Shown piece after piece: positions 36,351-44,398 of a stretch of DNA of 64,000 bases. Within the stretch, counting starts at the first letter, position 1, and every line of letters starts with the position of its first letter. Position numbers and translations under genes: made by a program. The notes beneath the pieces are model-generated. The model worked only from the letters and a program-made list of their open reading frames with translations, was not told where the DNA came from and ran no database searches. Origin of the DNA: Salininema proteolyticum (GTDB lineage: Bacteria > Actinomycetota > Actinomycetes > Mycobacteriales > Micromonosporaceae). The stretch is taken from NCBI RefSeq assembly GCF_042685645.1, contig NZ_JBHUNX010000001.1, forward strand, positions 930,001 through 994,000, in the 5' to 3' direction.

Positions 36351-38111
36351 ATGCCGACTCTACGCATCGCGCTCGCCCAGGACAACCCGACCGTCGGAGA
36401 CCTGAAAGGGAACGCCGCCCAGATCCGGTCCTCGGCCCGCCGCGCCTTCGACGCCGGCGCCGACCTCCTGGTCACCGGGGAACTCTCCCTCTGCGGCTAC
36501 CCGGTCGAGGACCTCGCGCTCCGCCACACCTTCATCCAGCAGTGCAAAGAGGACCTCCTGCGCCTCGCCGCAGACCTGGAGGCCGAAGGGCTCGGCCCGC
36601 TGCCGGTCACCGTGGGCTATCTGGACGCCGACGGCCCCCTCGGCGAGGTCGACCACCCCACAGAGGGCTCCCGGGGGATCCGCAACGCCCTCGCCCTGGT
36701 CCACGAGGGCAAGGTCGTCTTCCGCTACTACAAGCACCACCTTCCCAACTACGGGGTCTTCGACGAGGACCGCTACTTCGTGGCGGGGCACAACCTCGAC
36801 CTTGCGCGCATCGGGGGCGTCGACATCGCCTTCACCATCTGCGAGGACATGTGGCAGCAGGGCGTGCCCTTCGAGGCGGCGCGCCAGGCGGGCGCCGGCC
36901 TCGTGGTCAGCTCCAACGCCTCGCCCTACGAGCGGGGCAAGGCCGACGAGCGCTCCCGGCTCCTGCAGAGGCGGGCGGCGTCCACGGAGTGCCCCATCGC
37001 CTACCTGAACGTCGTCGGGGGACAGGACGAACTGGTCTTCGACGGCGACAGCAGGATCGTCGACACCGAGGGCGGTCTGGTCGCAAACGGCAGCCGCTTC
37101 GCCGAGGACCTGGTCGTCGCCGACCTGGACCTGAAGGAGGCCGGCGAGTTCGGCGACCTCGCCAACCTCTCGGCCGGGACGCCCATGAGCGTCACGAGGC
37201 ACGACCTCTCCGACGCCCCGCGCGCCGACAAGGGCGCCCTGCCCCCCGTGGAGCTCCGGCCCACCCTGTCCCCGCACCAGGAGGTGTGGGAGGCGCTGCG
37301 CACCGGCCTGGCCGACTACGTGCGCAAGAACGGCTTCAAGAGCGTCCTGTTCGGCCTGTCGGGCGGCATCGACTCGGCCGTGACCGCCGTCCTCGCCGCC
37401 GACGCGCTGGGCGCCGAACAGGTGTGGAGCGTCGCGATGCCCAGCCAGTTCTCCTCGCAGCACTCGCTGGACGACGCCGCCGACCTGGCCGAGCGCACCG
37501 GTATCAACCACACCGTCGAGCCGGTCCAGCCGATCGTCGACGCGGTCCTGTCGCAGCTCGCCCTGTCCGGGCTGGCCCTCGAGAACCTCCAGGCCCGCAC
37601 CCGCGGCGTCCTCCTGATGGCCATGTCCAACCAGCACGGGCACCTGGTCCTGGCGCCGGGCAACAAGAGCGAGTACGCCGTCGGCTACTCCACCCTCTAC
37701 GGCGACTCGGTCGGCGGCTTCGCGCCCATCAAGGACGTCCCGAAGACGCTGATCTTCGAGCTGGCGAAGTGGCGCAACGAGCACGCCGAGAGGAACGGCG
37801 AGACGGCCCCGATCCCGGAGAACATCATCTCCAAACCGCCGTCGGCCGAGCTGCGGCCCGACCAGAAGGACTCCGACTCGCTGCCCGACTACGACGTCCT
37901 GGACCGGATCCTCGACCTCTACGTGGACGGCGACGTCGGACGCGCCGACCTGGTCGAGCGCGGCTACGACCCCGACCTGGTCGAGCGCGTGACCGGCCTG
38001 GTCGACGGGGCGGAGTACAAGCGGCGCCAGACCGCCCCGGGCACCAAGATCTCCGCCAAGTCCTTCGGCAGGGACCGCCGCCTGCCCATCACCAACAGGT
38101 TCCGGGGATAG
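36351..38111 (+). CDS. nadE: Glutamine-dependent NAD+ synthetase
   Basis: A 586-residue two-domain enzyme that amidates nicotinate adenine dinucleotide to NAD+. Residues 1-260 form a nitrilase-type glutaminase with Glu44 (TGELSLCGYP), Lys128 (YYKHHLPNYG) and nucleophile Cys164 (FTICEDMW). Residues about 310-586 are the synthetase with the PP-loop GLSGGIDSAVTA and the GNKSEYAVGY and RRQTAPGTKIS blocks. The fused glutaminase makes it glutamine-dependent, as usual in actinobacteria. Together with nadA in this window it covers the first and last parts of de novo NAD synthesis. Confidence 0.95.
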   Translation: MPTLRIALAQDNPTVGDLKGNAAQIRSSARRAFDAGADLLVTGELSLCGYPVEDLALRHTFIQQCKEDLLRLAADLEAEGLGPLPVTVGYLDADGPLGEVDHPTEGSRGIRNALALVHEGKVVFRYYKHHLPNYGVFDEDRYFVAGHNLDLARIGGVDIAFTICEDMWQQGVPFEAARQAGAGLVVSSNASPYERGKADERSRLLQRRAASTECPIAYLNVVGGQDELVFDGDSRIVDTEGGLVANGSRFAEDLVVADLDLKEAGEFGDLANLSAGTPMSVTRHDLSDAPRADKGALPPVELRPTLSPHQEVWEALRTGLADYVRKNGFKSVLFGLSGGIDSAVTAVLAADALGAEQVWSVAMPSQFSSQHSLDDAADLAERTGINHTVEPVQPIVDAVLSQLALSGLALENLQARTRGVLLMAMSNQHGHLVLAPGNKSEYAVGYSTLYGDSVGGFAPIKDVPKTLIFELAKWRNEHAERNGETAPIPENIISKPPSAELRPDQKDSDSLPDYDVLDRILDLYVDGDVGRADLVERGYDPDLVERVTGLVDGAEYKRRQTAPGTKISAKSFGRDRRLPITNRFRG

Positions 38112-38243
38112 CCCGGATGTGACCTGTCCGAACGGCCGCCGACCCGAAAAGGCCTCGCGGACGCCGGCGGCGAGTACTTTTGACCGGAAAGCATCTCTCA
38201 TACCGCGGACCGGGAAACCGGCCGCGAGTCGATAGGAGACACC

Positions 38244-39083
38244 ATGTCTGACAAGGACATCGCCGCCGTCTACGGACCGGAGTCCACCATCAAGCGCGTC
38301 CGCACCCGCCACCTCGTCGACGCCAAGGCGCGCGGCGAGAAGTGGGCCATGCTGACCGCCTACGACACCATGACCGCGCGGATCTTCGACAAGGAGGGCA
38401 TCCCGGCCCTGCTCGTGGGAGACTCCGCCGCCAATGTCGTCTACGGCTACGACTCCTCGCTGCCGGTCGAGGTCGACGAGCTGCTGCCGCTGGTCAAAGC
38501 GGTCGTACGCTCCACCCGGCGGTCGCTGGTCGTGGCCGACCTGCCCTTCGGCTCCTACGAGGCCGGACCCGAACAGGCGCTCGCCACGGCCGTGCGCTTC
38601 ATGAAGGCCGGCGCGCAGGCGGTCAAGCTGGAGGGTGGACGCCGCATGGCCGCGCAGATCCGCGCCCTGGTCGACGCCGGGATCCCCGTCATGGGGCACG
38701 TCGGATTCACCCCGCAGAGCGAGCACAGCCTGGGCGGCTACCGCGTGCAGGGCCGCTCCGACGCGGCCGAGGAGGTCGCCGCCGACGCCCGCGCGGTCCA
38801 AGAGGCCGGGGCGTTCGCGGTCGTCCTGGAGATGGTGACCGGCTCGGTCGCCGAGACCGTCACCAAGGAGCTGGCCATTCCCACCGTCGGCATCGGCGCG
38901 GGGAACTCCACCGACGCCCAGGTGCTGGTCTGGCAGGACATGGCCGGGATGGGCGACGGGCGCACGCCCAAGTTCGTCAAGCGCTTCGCCAACGTCGGGG
39001 AGGAGCTGGCCCGCGCGGCCCGCGACTACGCCGACGAGGTCCGCACCGGGGCGTTCCCCGCCGCGGAGCACACCTTCGACTGA
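38244..39083 (+). CDS. panB: 3-methyl-2-oxobutanoate hydroxymethyltransferase
   Basis: PanB makes ketopantoate, the first step of pantothenate synthesis, in the cytoplasm. The 279-residue barrel has the hallmark blocks MLTAYDTMTARIFD, LLVGDSAANVVYGY (Mg-binding Asp), ADLPFGSYE, AVKLEGG and GHVGFTPQSEHSLGGY. AGGAGA sits seven bases before ATG 38244. An N-terminal extension of about 18 residues before the barrel is typical of actinobacterial PanB. No panC or panD is adjacent. Confidence 0.94.
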   Translation: MSDKDIAAVYGPESTIKRVRTRHLVDAKARGEKWAMLTAYDTMTARIFDKEGIPALLVGDSAANVVYGYDSSLPVEVDELLPLVKAVVRSTRRSLVVADLPFGSYEAGPEQALATAVRFMKAGAQAVKLEGGRRMAAQIRALVDAGIPVMGHVGFTPQSEHSLGGYRVQGRSDAAEEVAADARAVQEAGAFAVVLEMVTGSVAETVTKELAIPTVGIGAGNSTDAQVLVWQDMAGMGDGRTPKFVKRFANVGEELARAARDYADEVRTGAFPAAEHTFD

Positions 39084-39144
39084 TCAGCGTGTCCTTCGCC
39101 GCCATCCTCTTCAGGGTGGCGGCGATGGCGGGTAATGTCGGCCT

Positions 39145-39837
39145 GTGACACCGGAAGCGACACTCATCCTGGACTTCGACGGTACGGTCTGCCTCGGGCA
39201 CGACCCCGTCCGCGACTACGCCCGACGCGTGACCTCCCTGCTCGACCGCACGGCGGCCGACCAGTTCCGCAAGGTCTTCAACGCGTTCCTCGACGGCAGG
39301 CCCATGACCGCCTCGACCTTCGACGCCTACGACCCCTACCACGTGGTCACGATCCTGGCCAGGGAGAACGGCGTCGGCGACGCCGAGCGCCGGTCGATCT
39401 TCGCCGACGTGAGGGAGAAGCTCGGCCGCGGCGAGTACGCCGTGCGCACTCCCGCCAAGTTCGACCAGCTCATCTTCTCCCTGCCCAAGACCGTCGAGGT
39501 CGTCCTCGCCACGCAGGCCCCGGCCACCGGCATGGACGGCGCCCTCGACCACCTGGGTCTGGACGGCCTGTTCGACGAGGTCCACTACGACGCGGGCAAG
39601 CCGGAGGGCATCGGCGCCATGATCGACAAGCGCCTGGGCGACATGGAGCCCTCCCAGATCCTCTGCGTCGGCGACATCCCCGCCAACGACCTCGCCGCCG
39701 CCGTCGAGCGCGGCTGCCCGACGGCCTATATCGACCACTTCGGCCGGCCCTGGTCCAAGGCGTCGGTCTCTGCCCGCGACCTCGCCGACCTGTACCGCTT
39801 CATCGACAAGTGGGCGCTGGCCGCCACGACCGTCTGA
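39145..39837 (+). CDS. HAD-superfamily hydrolase
   Basis: A 230-residue phosphatase-like protein starting at GTG 39145. Motif I is LILDFDGTV (nucleophile Asp and acid/base Asp), motif II is the Thr in VLATQAP, motif III the Lys in DAGKPEG and motif IV VGDIPANDLAAA. The small cap between motifs I and II resembles subfamily I enzymes such as phosphoserine phosphatase-like proteins. Substrate unknown. It lies 61 bases after panB and is followed by a terminator hairpin, so it may form a two-gene unit with panB. Confidence 0.83.
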   Translation: MTPEATLILDFDGTVCLGHDPVRDYARRVTSLLDRTAADQFRKVFNAFLDGRPMTASTFDAYDPYHVVTILARENGVGDAERRSIFADVREKLGRGEYAVRTPAKFDQLIFSLPKTVEVVLATQAPATGMDGALDHLGLDGLFDEVHYDAGKPEGIGAMIDKRLGDMEPSQILCVGDIPANDLAAAVERGCPTAYIDHFGRPWSKASVSARDLADLYRFIDKWALAATTV

Positions 39838-39843
39838 ACGGGC

Positions 39844-39866
39844 GCGCCCTGGCTGCGCCAGGGCGC
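39844..39866 (+). terminator. Terminator after the HAD gene
   Basis: GCGCCCTGG, five-base loop, then CCAGGGCGC, beginning six bases beyond the HAD stop codon. A 9-bp perfect stem separates this gene from the glutamine synthetase gene that starts at 39941. Confidence 0.65.
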
Positions 39867-39940
39867 CCTGCGCGGCAATACGGCTGTAACATGGGCGTGC
39901 CAGACTAGAGCCGCAAGCAACGCCCTCGTGAGGAGATGCC

Positions 39941-41299
39941 ATGAGCCGGAGTGAGCGACAGCAGGAGTTCGTGCTGCGCACCTTGGAAGAACGCGACATC
40001 CGTTTCGTTCGGCTGTGGTTCACCGACGTGCTCGGCACGCTCAAGTCCGTCTCCGTGGCGCCCGCCGAGCTGGAGCAGGCCTTCGAGGGCGGCATCGGGT
40101 TCGACGGCTCGGCCATCGAGGGCTTCGCGCGCGTCCACGAGGCGGACATGGTCGCCATGCCCGACCCGAACACCTTCCAGATCTTCCCCTTCGAGGGCCG
40201 CGGCATTGGCGAGTCGGCGCGGATGTTCTGCGACATCCTCACCCCCGACGGGACGCCCTCGTGGGCCGACCCCCGCCACGTCCTCAAGAGGACGCTCTCC
40301 CACGCCGCCGAGGCGGGGTTCACCTTCTACGTCCACCCGGAGATAGAGTTCTTCCTGCTCCAGGAGGCCCTGACGGCCGACGTGGACCCCGTGCCGGTCG
40401 ACGACGGCGGCTACTTCGACCACACCACCCACTCCCTGGCGAGGGACTTCCGCCGGCAGGCCATCCTGGCGCTGGAGCGCTCGGGCATCTCCGTGGAGTT
40501 CAGCCACCACGAGGTCGCCCCCGGCCAGCAGGAGATCGACCTGCGCTACGCCGACGCGCTGACCACGTCGGACAACCTCATGACCTTCCGCCACATCATC
40601 AAGGAGGTCGCGACCTCCAACGGTGTGGCGGCCACCTTCATGCCCAAGCCCTTCACCGACCAGCCCGGTTCGGGCATGCACTCGCACATGTCGCTGTTCG
40701 AGGGCGAGGACAACGCCTTCCACGACCCCTCCGACGAGGCCAGGCTGTCCAAGACGGCCAAGTCCTTCATCGCCGGACTGCTCAAGCACGCCCCGGAGTA
40801 CACCGCGATCACCAACCAGTGGGCCAACTCGTATAAGCGGCTCTACTCGCGCCACGTGCCCGGGAAGATCTCCGAGGCCCCGGCCTACGTGTCGTGGGGG
40901 AGGGCCAACCGGTCCGCACTGGTGCGGGTGCCCGTCTACGGCAAGCCCAACTCGGCCCGCGTCGAGATTCGCTCCCTGGACTCGGCGGCCAACCCGTACC
41001 TCGCCTACGCGGTCCTCCTGGGCGCTGGGCTCAGGGGCATCGAGCAGGGCTACGAACTGCCGCCGTCCAGCGAGGACGACCTGTGGAGCCTCACCGACGC
41101 CGAGCGCAACGCGGCCGGCTACCGGCCCCTGCCGGCCAACCTGGCCGAGGCGCTCGACGAGATGGAGAGGTCCGACCTCATCCCCGAGGTCCTCGGCGAG
41201 CACGTCTTCGACTACTTCCTGAAGAACAAGCGCGCCGAGTGGGAGGACTACCGGACCCAGGTCTCGGCCTACGAACTGGGCCGCTACGGGAACCTCTAG
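39941..41299 (+). CDS. glnA2: Type I glutamine synthetase, GlnA2-like
   Basis: A 452-residue glutamine synthetase. The active-site blocks are present: GFDGSAIEGF (the Asp50-type loop), YVHPEIEFFLL (metal-binding Glu), VEFSHHEVAPGQQEID, GSGMHSHMSLFEG, NSYKRL and SARVEIRSLDSAANPYL. The adenylylation-site segment that reads NLYDLP in regulated GSI-beta enzymes is here YELPPSSEDDLWSL without that Tyr, so it is probably not a GlnE target; this is typical of actinobacterial GlnA2. GAGGAG precedes the ATG. GlnE lies 3 kb downstream on the same strand. Confidence 0.92.
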   Translation: MSRSERQQEFVLRTLEERDIRFVRLWFTDVLGTLKSVSVAPAELEQAFEGGIGFDGSAIEGFARVHEADMVAMPDPNTFQIFPFEGRGIGESARMFCDILTPDGTPSWADPRHVLKRTLSHAAEAGFTFYVHPEIEFFLLQEALTADVDPVPVDDGGYFDHTTHSLARDFRRQAILALERSGISVEFSHHEVAPGQQEIDLRYADALTTSDNLMTFRHIIKEVATSNGVAATFMPKPFTDQPGSGMHSHMSLFEGEDNAFHDPSDEARLSKTAKSFIAGLLKHAPEYTAITNQWANSYKRLYSRHVPGKISEAPAYVSWGRANRSALVRVPVYGKPNSARVEIRSLDSAANPYLAYAVLLGAGLRGIEQGYELPPSSEDDLWSLTDAERNAAGYRPLPANLAEALDEMERSDLIPEVLGEHVFDYFLKNKRAEWEDYRTQVSAYELGRYGNL

Positions 41300-41389
41300 A
41301 CGCGCCGGGGCGAGGGCCCGCCGAGGCCCTCCCACCGCAATGTCGTTTTTCCGCTAGCCTTCGCCCGCGCCGCGGGGCATGCTTGAGCC

Positions 41390-42850
41390 ATGCAGCTCGA
41401 CACCGACTACTGCCTCAGGGCCGTCGAATCCCGCGACTCGCGCTTCGACGGCTGGTTCTACACGGCGGTGTCCTCCACCGGGATCTACTGCCGGCCCTCG
41501 TGCCCGGCGCAGACGCCCAAACCGGAGAACATGTCCTTCTACCCGACCGCCGCGGGAGCCCAACAGGCCGGCTACCGCGCCTGCAAGCGCTGCCGACCGG
41601 ACGCCACACCCGGCTCACCCGAGTGGAACTACCGCTCCGACGTCGCCGCCCGCGGCATGCGCCTCATCCGCGAAGGCGTCGTCGACCGCGACGGCGTCCC
41701 CGGTCTCGCCCGCCGCCTCGGATACTCCGTGCGCCAACTCGAACGCCACTTCCAGGAGGAGTTCGGCGCCGGCCCCAAGGCCATGGCCCGCGCCCAGCGC
41801 GCCCAGACCGCCCGCGTCCTCATCGAGACCACCCCCATGGCCTTCACCGAGATCGCCTTCGCCGCCGGATTCACCAGCCTCCGGTCGTTCAACGACACCA
41901 TCGGCGCCGTCTTCAACCTCACCCCCACCCTCCTGCGGGAACGCTCCGGGAAGAGCCCCACGGCCGACGCCATGACCGTGCGGCTCCCCTTCCGCGAACC
42001 GCTCCACCCCGACAACCTCTTCGGGCACCTCGCCGCCACCGGCACGCCCGGCGTGGAGGACTGGTCCGAGGGCTACTACCGGCGCACCGCCCGCCTGCCC
42101 CACGGGCCGGGCCGCATCGCCGTCCGCCCCCGCCACGGCCACATCGAGTGCCGCCTCGAACTGGCCGACATGCGCGACGCCTCGGTCGCCATCAACCGGG
42201 TGCGCTGGATGCTCGACCTGGACGCCGACCCCTCGGCCGTCGACGGCGTCCTCTCCGCCGACGAGGCCCTCGCACCGCTGGTCCGCAAGGCCCCGGGACG
42301 CCGCGTCCCCCGGAACTTCGACGCCGTCGAGATGGCCCTCAAAGCCGTCATCGGACAGCAGATCTCCACCAAGGCCGCCCGCACCCAGGGCCGCCGCTTG
42401 GCCGAAGCGCTGGGGGAGAGGCTGTCCGGAGACGGCGGACCCGGCCTCCTCTACCCGACCGCCGAGGCCGTCGCCGCCTCCGACCTCGACTTCCTGCCCG
42501 TCACCCGCCGCACCAAGGCCACCCTCCGGACCCTGGCCGACGCCGTCGCCACCGGAACGGTGGACCTCGGCCCGGGAACCGACTGGCACGAGACCCGCGC
42601 CCGCCTGCTCGACGTCCCCGGCGTCGGCCCGTGGACCGCCGACGTCATCGCCATGCGGGCCCTCGGCGACCCCGACGTCCTCCTCCCCGGCGACCTCGGC
42701 GTCAAAGGCGCCGCCCAACGCCTCGGCCTCGGACAGACCAAGACCGACCTCGAAAAACGGTCGCGGACCTGGGCGCCCTGGCGCTCCTACGCCGTCCAGC
42801 ACCTCTGGGCGACCGCCGACCATCCCGTCAACGACCTACCCGAAGGATGA
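41390..42850 (+). CDS. alkA: Ada/AlkA fusion: methyl-responsive regulator and 3-methyladenine DNA glycosylase
   Basis: A 486-residue protein of three parts. Residues 1-75: Ada zinc domain with cysteines in TGIYCRPSC and CKRC, whose Cys accepts methyl from DNA phosphotriesters. Residues about 85-190: AraC-type helix-turn-helix (LARRLGYSVRQLERHF; FTEIAFAAGFTSLRSF). Residues about 200-480: AlkA glycosylase with the helix-hairpin-helix LLDVPGVGPWTADVIAMRAL and catalytic Asp in LLPGDLGV. It should sense methylation damage, switch on repair genes and excise alkylated bases. Its stop overlaps the ogt start by four bases (ATGA). Confidence 0.93.
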   Translation: MQLDTDYCLRAVESRDSRFDGWFYTAVSSTGIYCRPSCPAQTPKPENMSFYPTAAGAQQAGYRACKRCRPDATPGSPEWNYRSDVAARGMRLIREGVVDRDGVPGLARRLGYSVRQLERHFQEEFGAGPKAMARAQRAQTARVLIETTPMAFTEIAFAAGFTSLRSFNDTIGAVFNLTPTLLRERSGKSPTADAMTVRLPFREPLHPDNLFGHLAATGTPGVEDWSEGYYRRTARLPHGPGRIAVRPRHGHIECRLELADMRDASVAINRVRWMLDLDADPSAVDGVLSADEALAPLVRKAPGRRVPRNFDAVEMALKAVIGQQISTKAARTQGRRLAEALGERLSGDGGPGLLYPTAEAVAASDLDFLPVTRRTKATLRTLADAVATGTVDLGPGTDWHETRARLLDVPGVGPWTADVIAMRALGDPDVLLPGDLGVKGAAQRLGLGQTKTDLEKRSRTWAPWRSYAVQHLWATADHPVNDLPEG

Positions 42851-43329
42851 CGACCATGCAGCACACCGCCACCATGCAGAGCCCCGTCGGATGGCTCAAC
42901 CTCACCGCCGACGACGAGGCCCTCACCGTCCTGCACATGGACGACGAACCCACCGTCGCCGACGACCCCAACGACGTCCTCGACAGGGCCGTCGCAGAGC
43001 TCACCGCCTACTTCGCCGGCGAACTCACCGAGTTCACCGTGCCCTGCCGCGGCGAGGGAACCGAGTTCCAGCGCAAGGTCTGGCAACGCCTGCGCGACAT
43101 ACCCTACGGCCGCACCTGGACCTACGGACGACTGGCCGACTCGATCGGACAGCCCACGGCCTCCCGCGCCGTCGGACTGGCCAACGGACGCAACCCCATC
43201 GCCATCATCGTCCCCTGCCACCGCGTCATCGGCGCCAACGGCGCCCTCACCGGCTACGCCGGCGGCATCGAACGCAAGAAGACCCTCCTCGACCTGGAGA
43301 AGCACGCCTCCACACCCGCGCTCTTCTGA
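42847..43329 (+). CDS. ogt: Methylated-DNA-protein cysteine S-methyltransferase
   Basis: A 160-residue suicide repair protein that transfers the methyl group from O6-methylguanine to its own Cys in IIVPCHRVIG. The Arg finger helix region (QPTASRAVGLANGRNP) and C-terminal GGIERKKTLLDLE are standard. The ATG at 42847 overlaps the Ada-AlkA stop by four bases, so the alkylation-response genes are translated in a coupled way. An alternative ATG four codons later is also possible. Confidence 0.94.
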   Translation: MTTMQHTATMQSPVGWLNLTADDEALTVLHMDDEPTVADDPNDVLDRAVAELTAYFAGELTEFTVPCRGEGTEFQRKVWQRLRDIPYGRTWTYGRLADSIGQPTASRAVGLANGRNPIAIIVPCHRVIGANGALTGYAGGIERKKTLLDLEKHASTPALF

Positions 43330-43418
43330 ACGCGACACGCCCATGAATTCGTCGGCTTCCTCGGCACGCTCGGATACCATCAGGACAGCCTTTCACATCA
43401 AGGGCTCTACCGCAGGGC

Positions 43419-43600
43419 ATGCGGAACGTCAAGCCTGTGGAGGCCGTGCAAGACCGAGGAGACTCGGCAGTGGCCGCAATACCCGAGCGGGAAGGAAGCA
43501 GGAACCCGTCCGTAAGGATCGGAGTTCAGCCGATTCGAGCCGGGGAATGCCCATCGCCGATGGGCAGGATGCCAACATGTACTACGTGTCAGACTGACAC
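43419..43600 (+). pseudogene. Probable 3' remnant of an IS605-type tnpB gene
   Basis: The frame from 43419 reads MRNVKPVEAV and later EREGSRNPSVRIG and PIRAGE, which resembles the variable C-terminal tails of actinomycete TnpB proteins; the DNA has the GGAAGCAGGAACCCGTC signature seen near the 3' end of such genes, where the guide (omega) RNA scaffold also lies. No RuvC or zinc-finger coding sequence precedes it, so most of the element is gone. The whole interval 43330-43704 otherwise contains no gene. Recognition is by pattern only. Confidence 0.4.
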
Positions 43601-43611
43601 CATATGGATAG

Positions 43612-43636
43612 AGCCCCTGGTCGAACACCAGGGGCT
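43612..43636 (+). terminator. Hairpin upstream of the amidotransferase-like gene
   Basis: AGCCCCTGGT, five-base loop CGAAC, then the perfect complement ACCAGGGGCT, followed by ATCCCATTTC. A 10-bp stem downstream of the tnpB-like remnant; it may be the original terminator or the end structure of that element. Confidence 0.6.
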
Positions 43637-43704
43637 ATCCCATTTCTCCGGCAACTCCAAGCGGCGCCGGAAGGCCCTTCAATCCTTCGGACGATCCAGC
43701 TAAG

Positions 43705-44398
43705 ATGTTTACCGTGTCAGCTACCGCTCTTATCATCGAGAACAACCCCCACCAGGGCATCGGCCGCGCCGGAGAATGGCTCAGCGCCGCCGGACTCGAA
43801 CTCGACGTCCTCCGCCCCCACGCCGGGGACCTCATCCCCAACTCCGGGGGCGGGCACGACGCCATCGTCGCCCTCGGCGGCGGACGAGGCGCCGACTGGA
43901 CCGACGAACTCGCCGGACTCCTCGAGACCGCCGTCGCCGACGGCACCCCGCTGTTCTCCATCTGCTCCTCCGCCCGCCTGCTCGGCCAGGTCGCCGGCGG
44001 CGTCCTCGAACCCACCGAGGCCGCCGAACCCCGCATGCTCGGCAAACGCGACGCCGCCGGACGCGACCCCCCTCTTCGGCCCCGCCCCCCTCACCCTCGA
44101 CGTCATCGCCTGGCGCCGCGAGGAACTCACCGTCCTCCCGCCCGACGCCACCGTCCTCGCCGCCTCGCCCACCGGCTCCAAGGACGCCTTCCGCATCGGC
44201 GACCACGCCTGGGCCGTCCAGTCCCACTTCGAGTTCACCCCCGACCAACTCGCCGAACTCGGCGGCTTCACCGACGAGGCCCTCGCCAAGGCCGCCGGCG
44301 CCGACGAACACATCGTCGCCACCTGGCAGCCGATCATGGAGCGCTTCGCCCGCCTCGTCACCGGACGGCGCAAACCGCTGGCGCACTTCGACGGATAA
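43705..44398 (+). pseudogene. Frameshifted class I glutamine-amidotransferase-like gene
   Basis: Two frames join to make one protein of about 230 residues. The first, from ATG 43705 (or GTG 43714), reads VSATALIIENNPHQGIGRAG and contains the nucleophile-elbow Cys in FSICSSARLLG. The second resumes as PLFGPAPLTLDVIAWRREEL and ends at TAA 44396-44398 after WAVQSHFEFTPDQLAELG, the C-terminal region holding the His and Glu of the triad. The break is at the six-C run 44067-44072; removing one C gives a continuous frame (GRDPLFGPAP). A real mutation, a sequencing error or slippage are all possible. glnE begins on the very next base, in the same phase as the second half. Confidence 0.7.

Noticed and set aside
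36360..39071. A 903-codon open frame on the minus strand across nadE and panB
   Set aside because: It runs opposite two clear enzymes with all motifs. Long antisense frames are expected in GC-rich codon-biased genes, and its translation is low-complexity Gly/Val/Arg/Asp.
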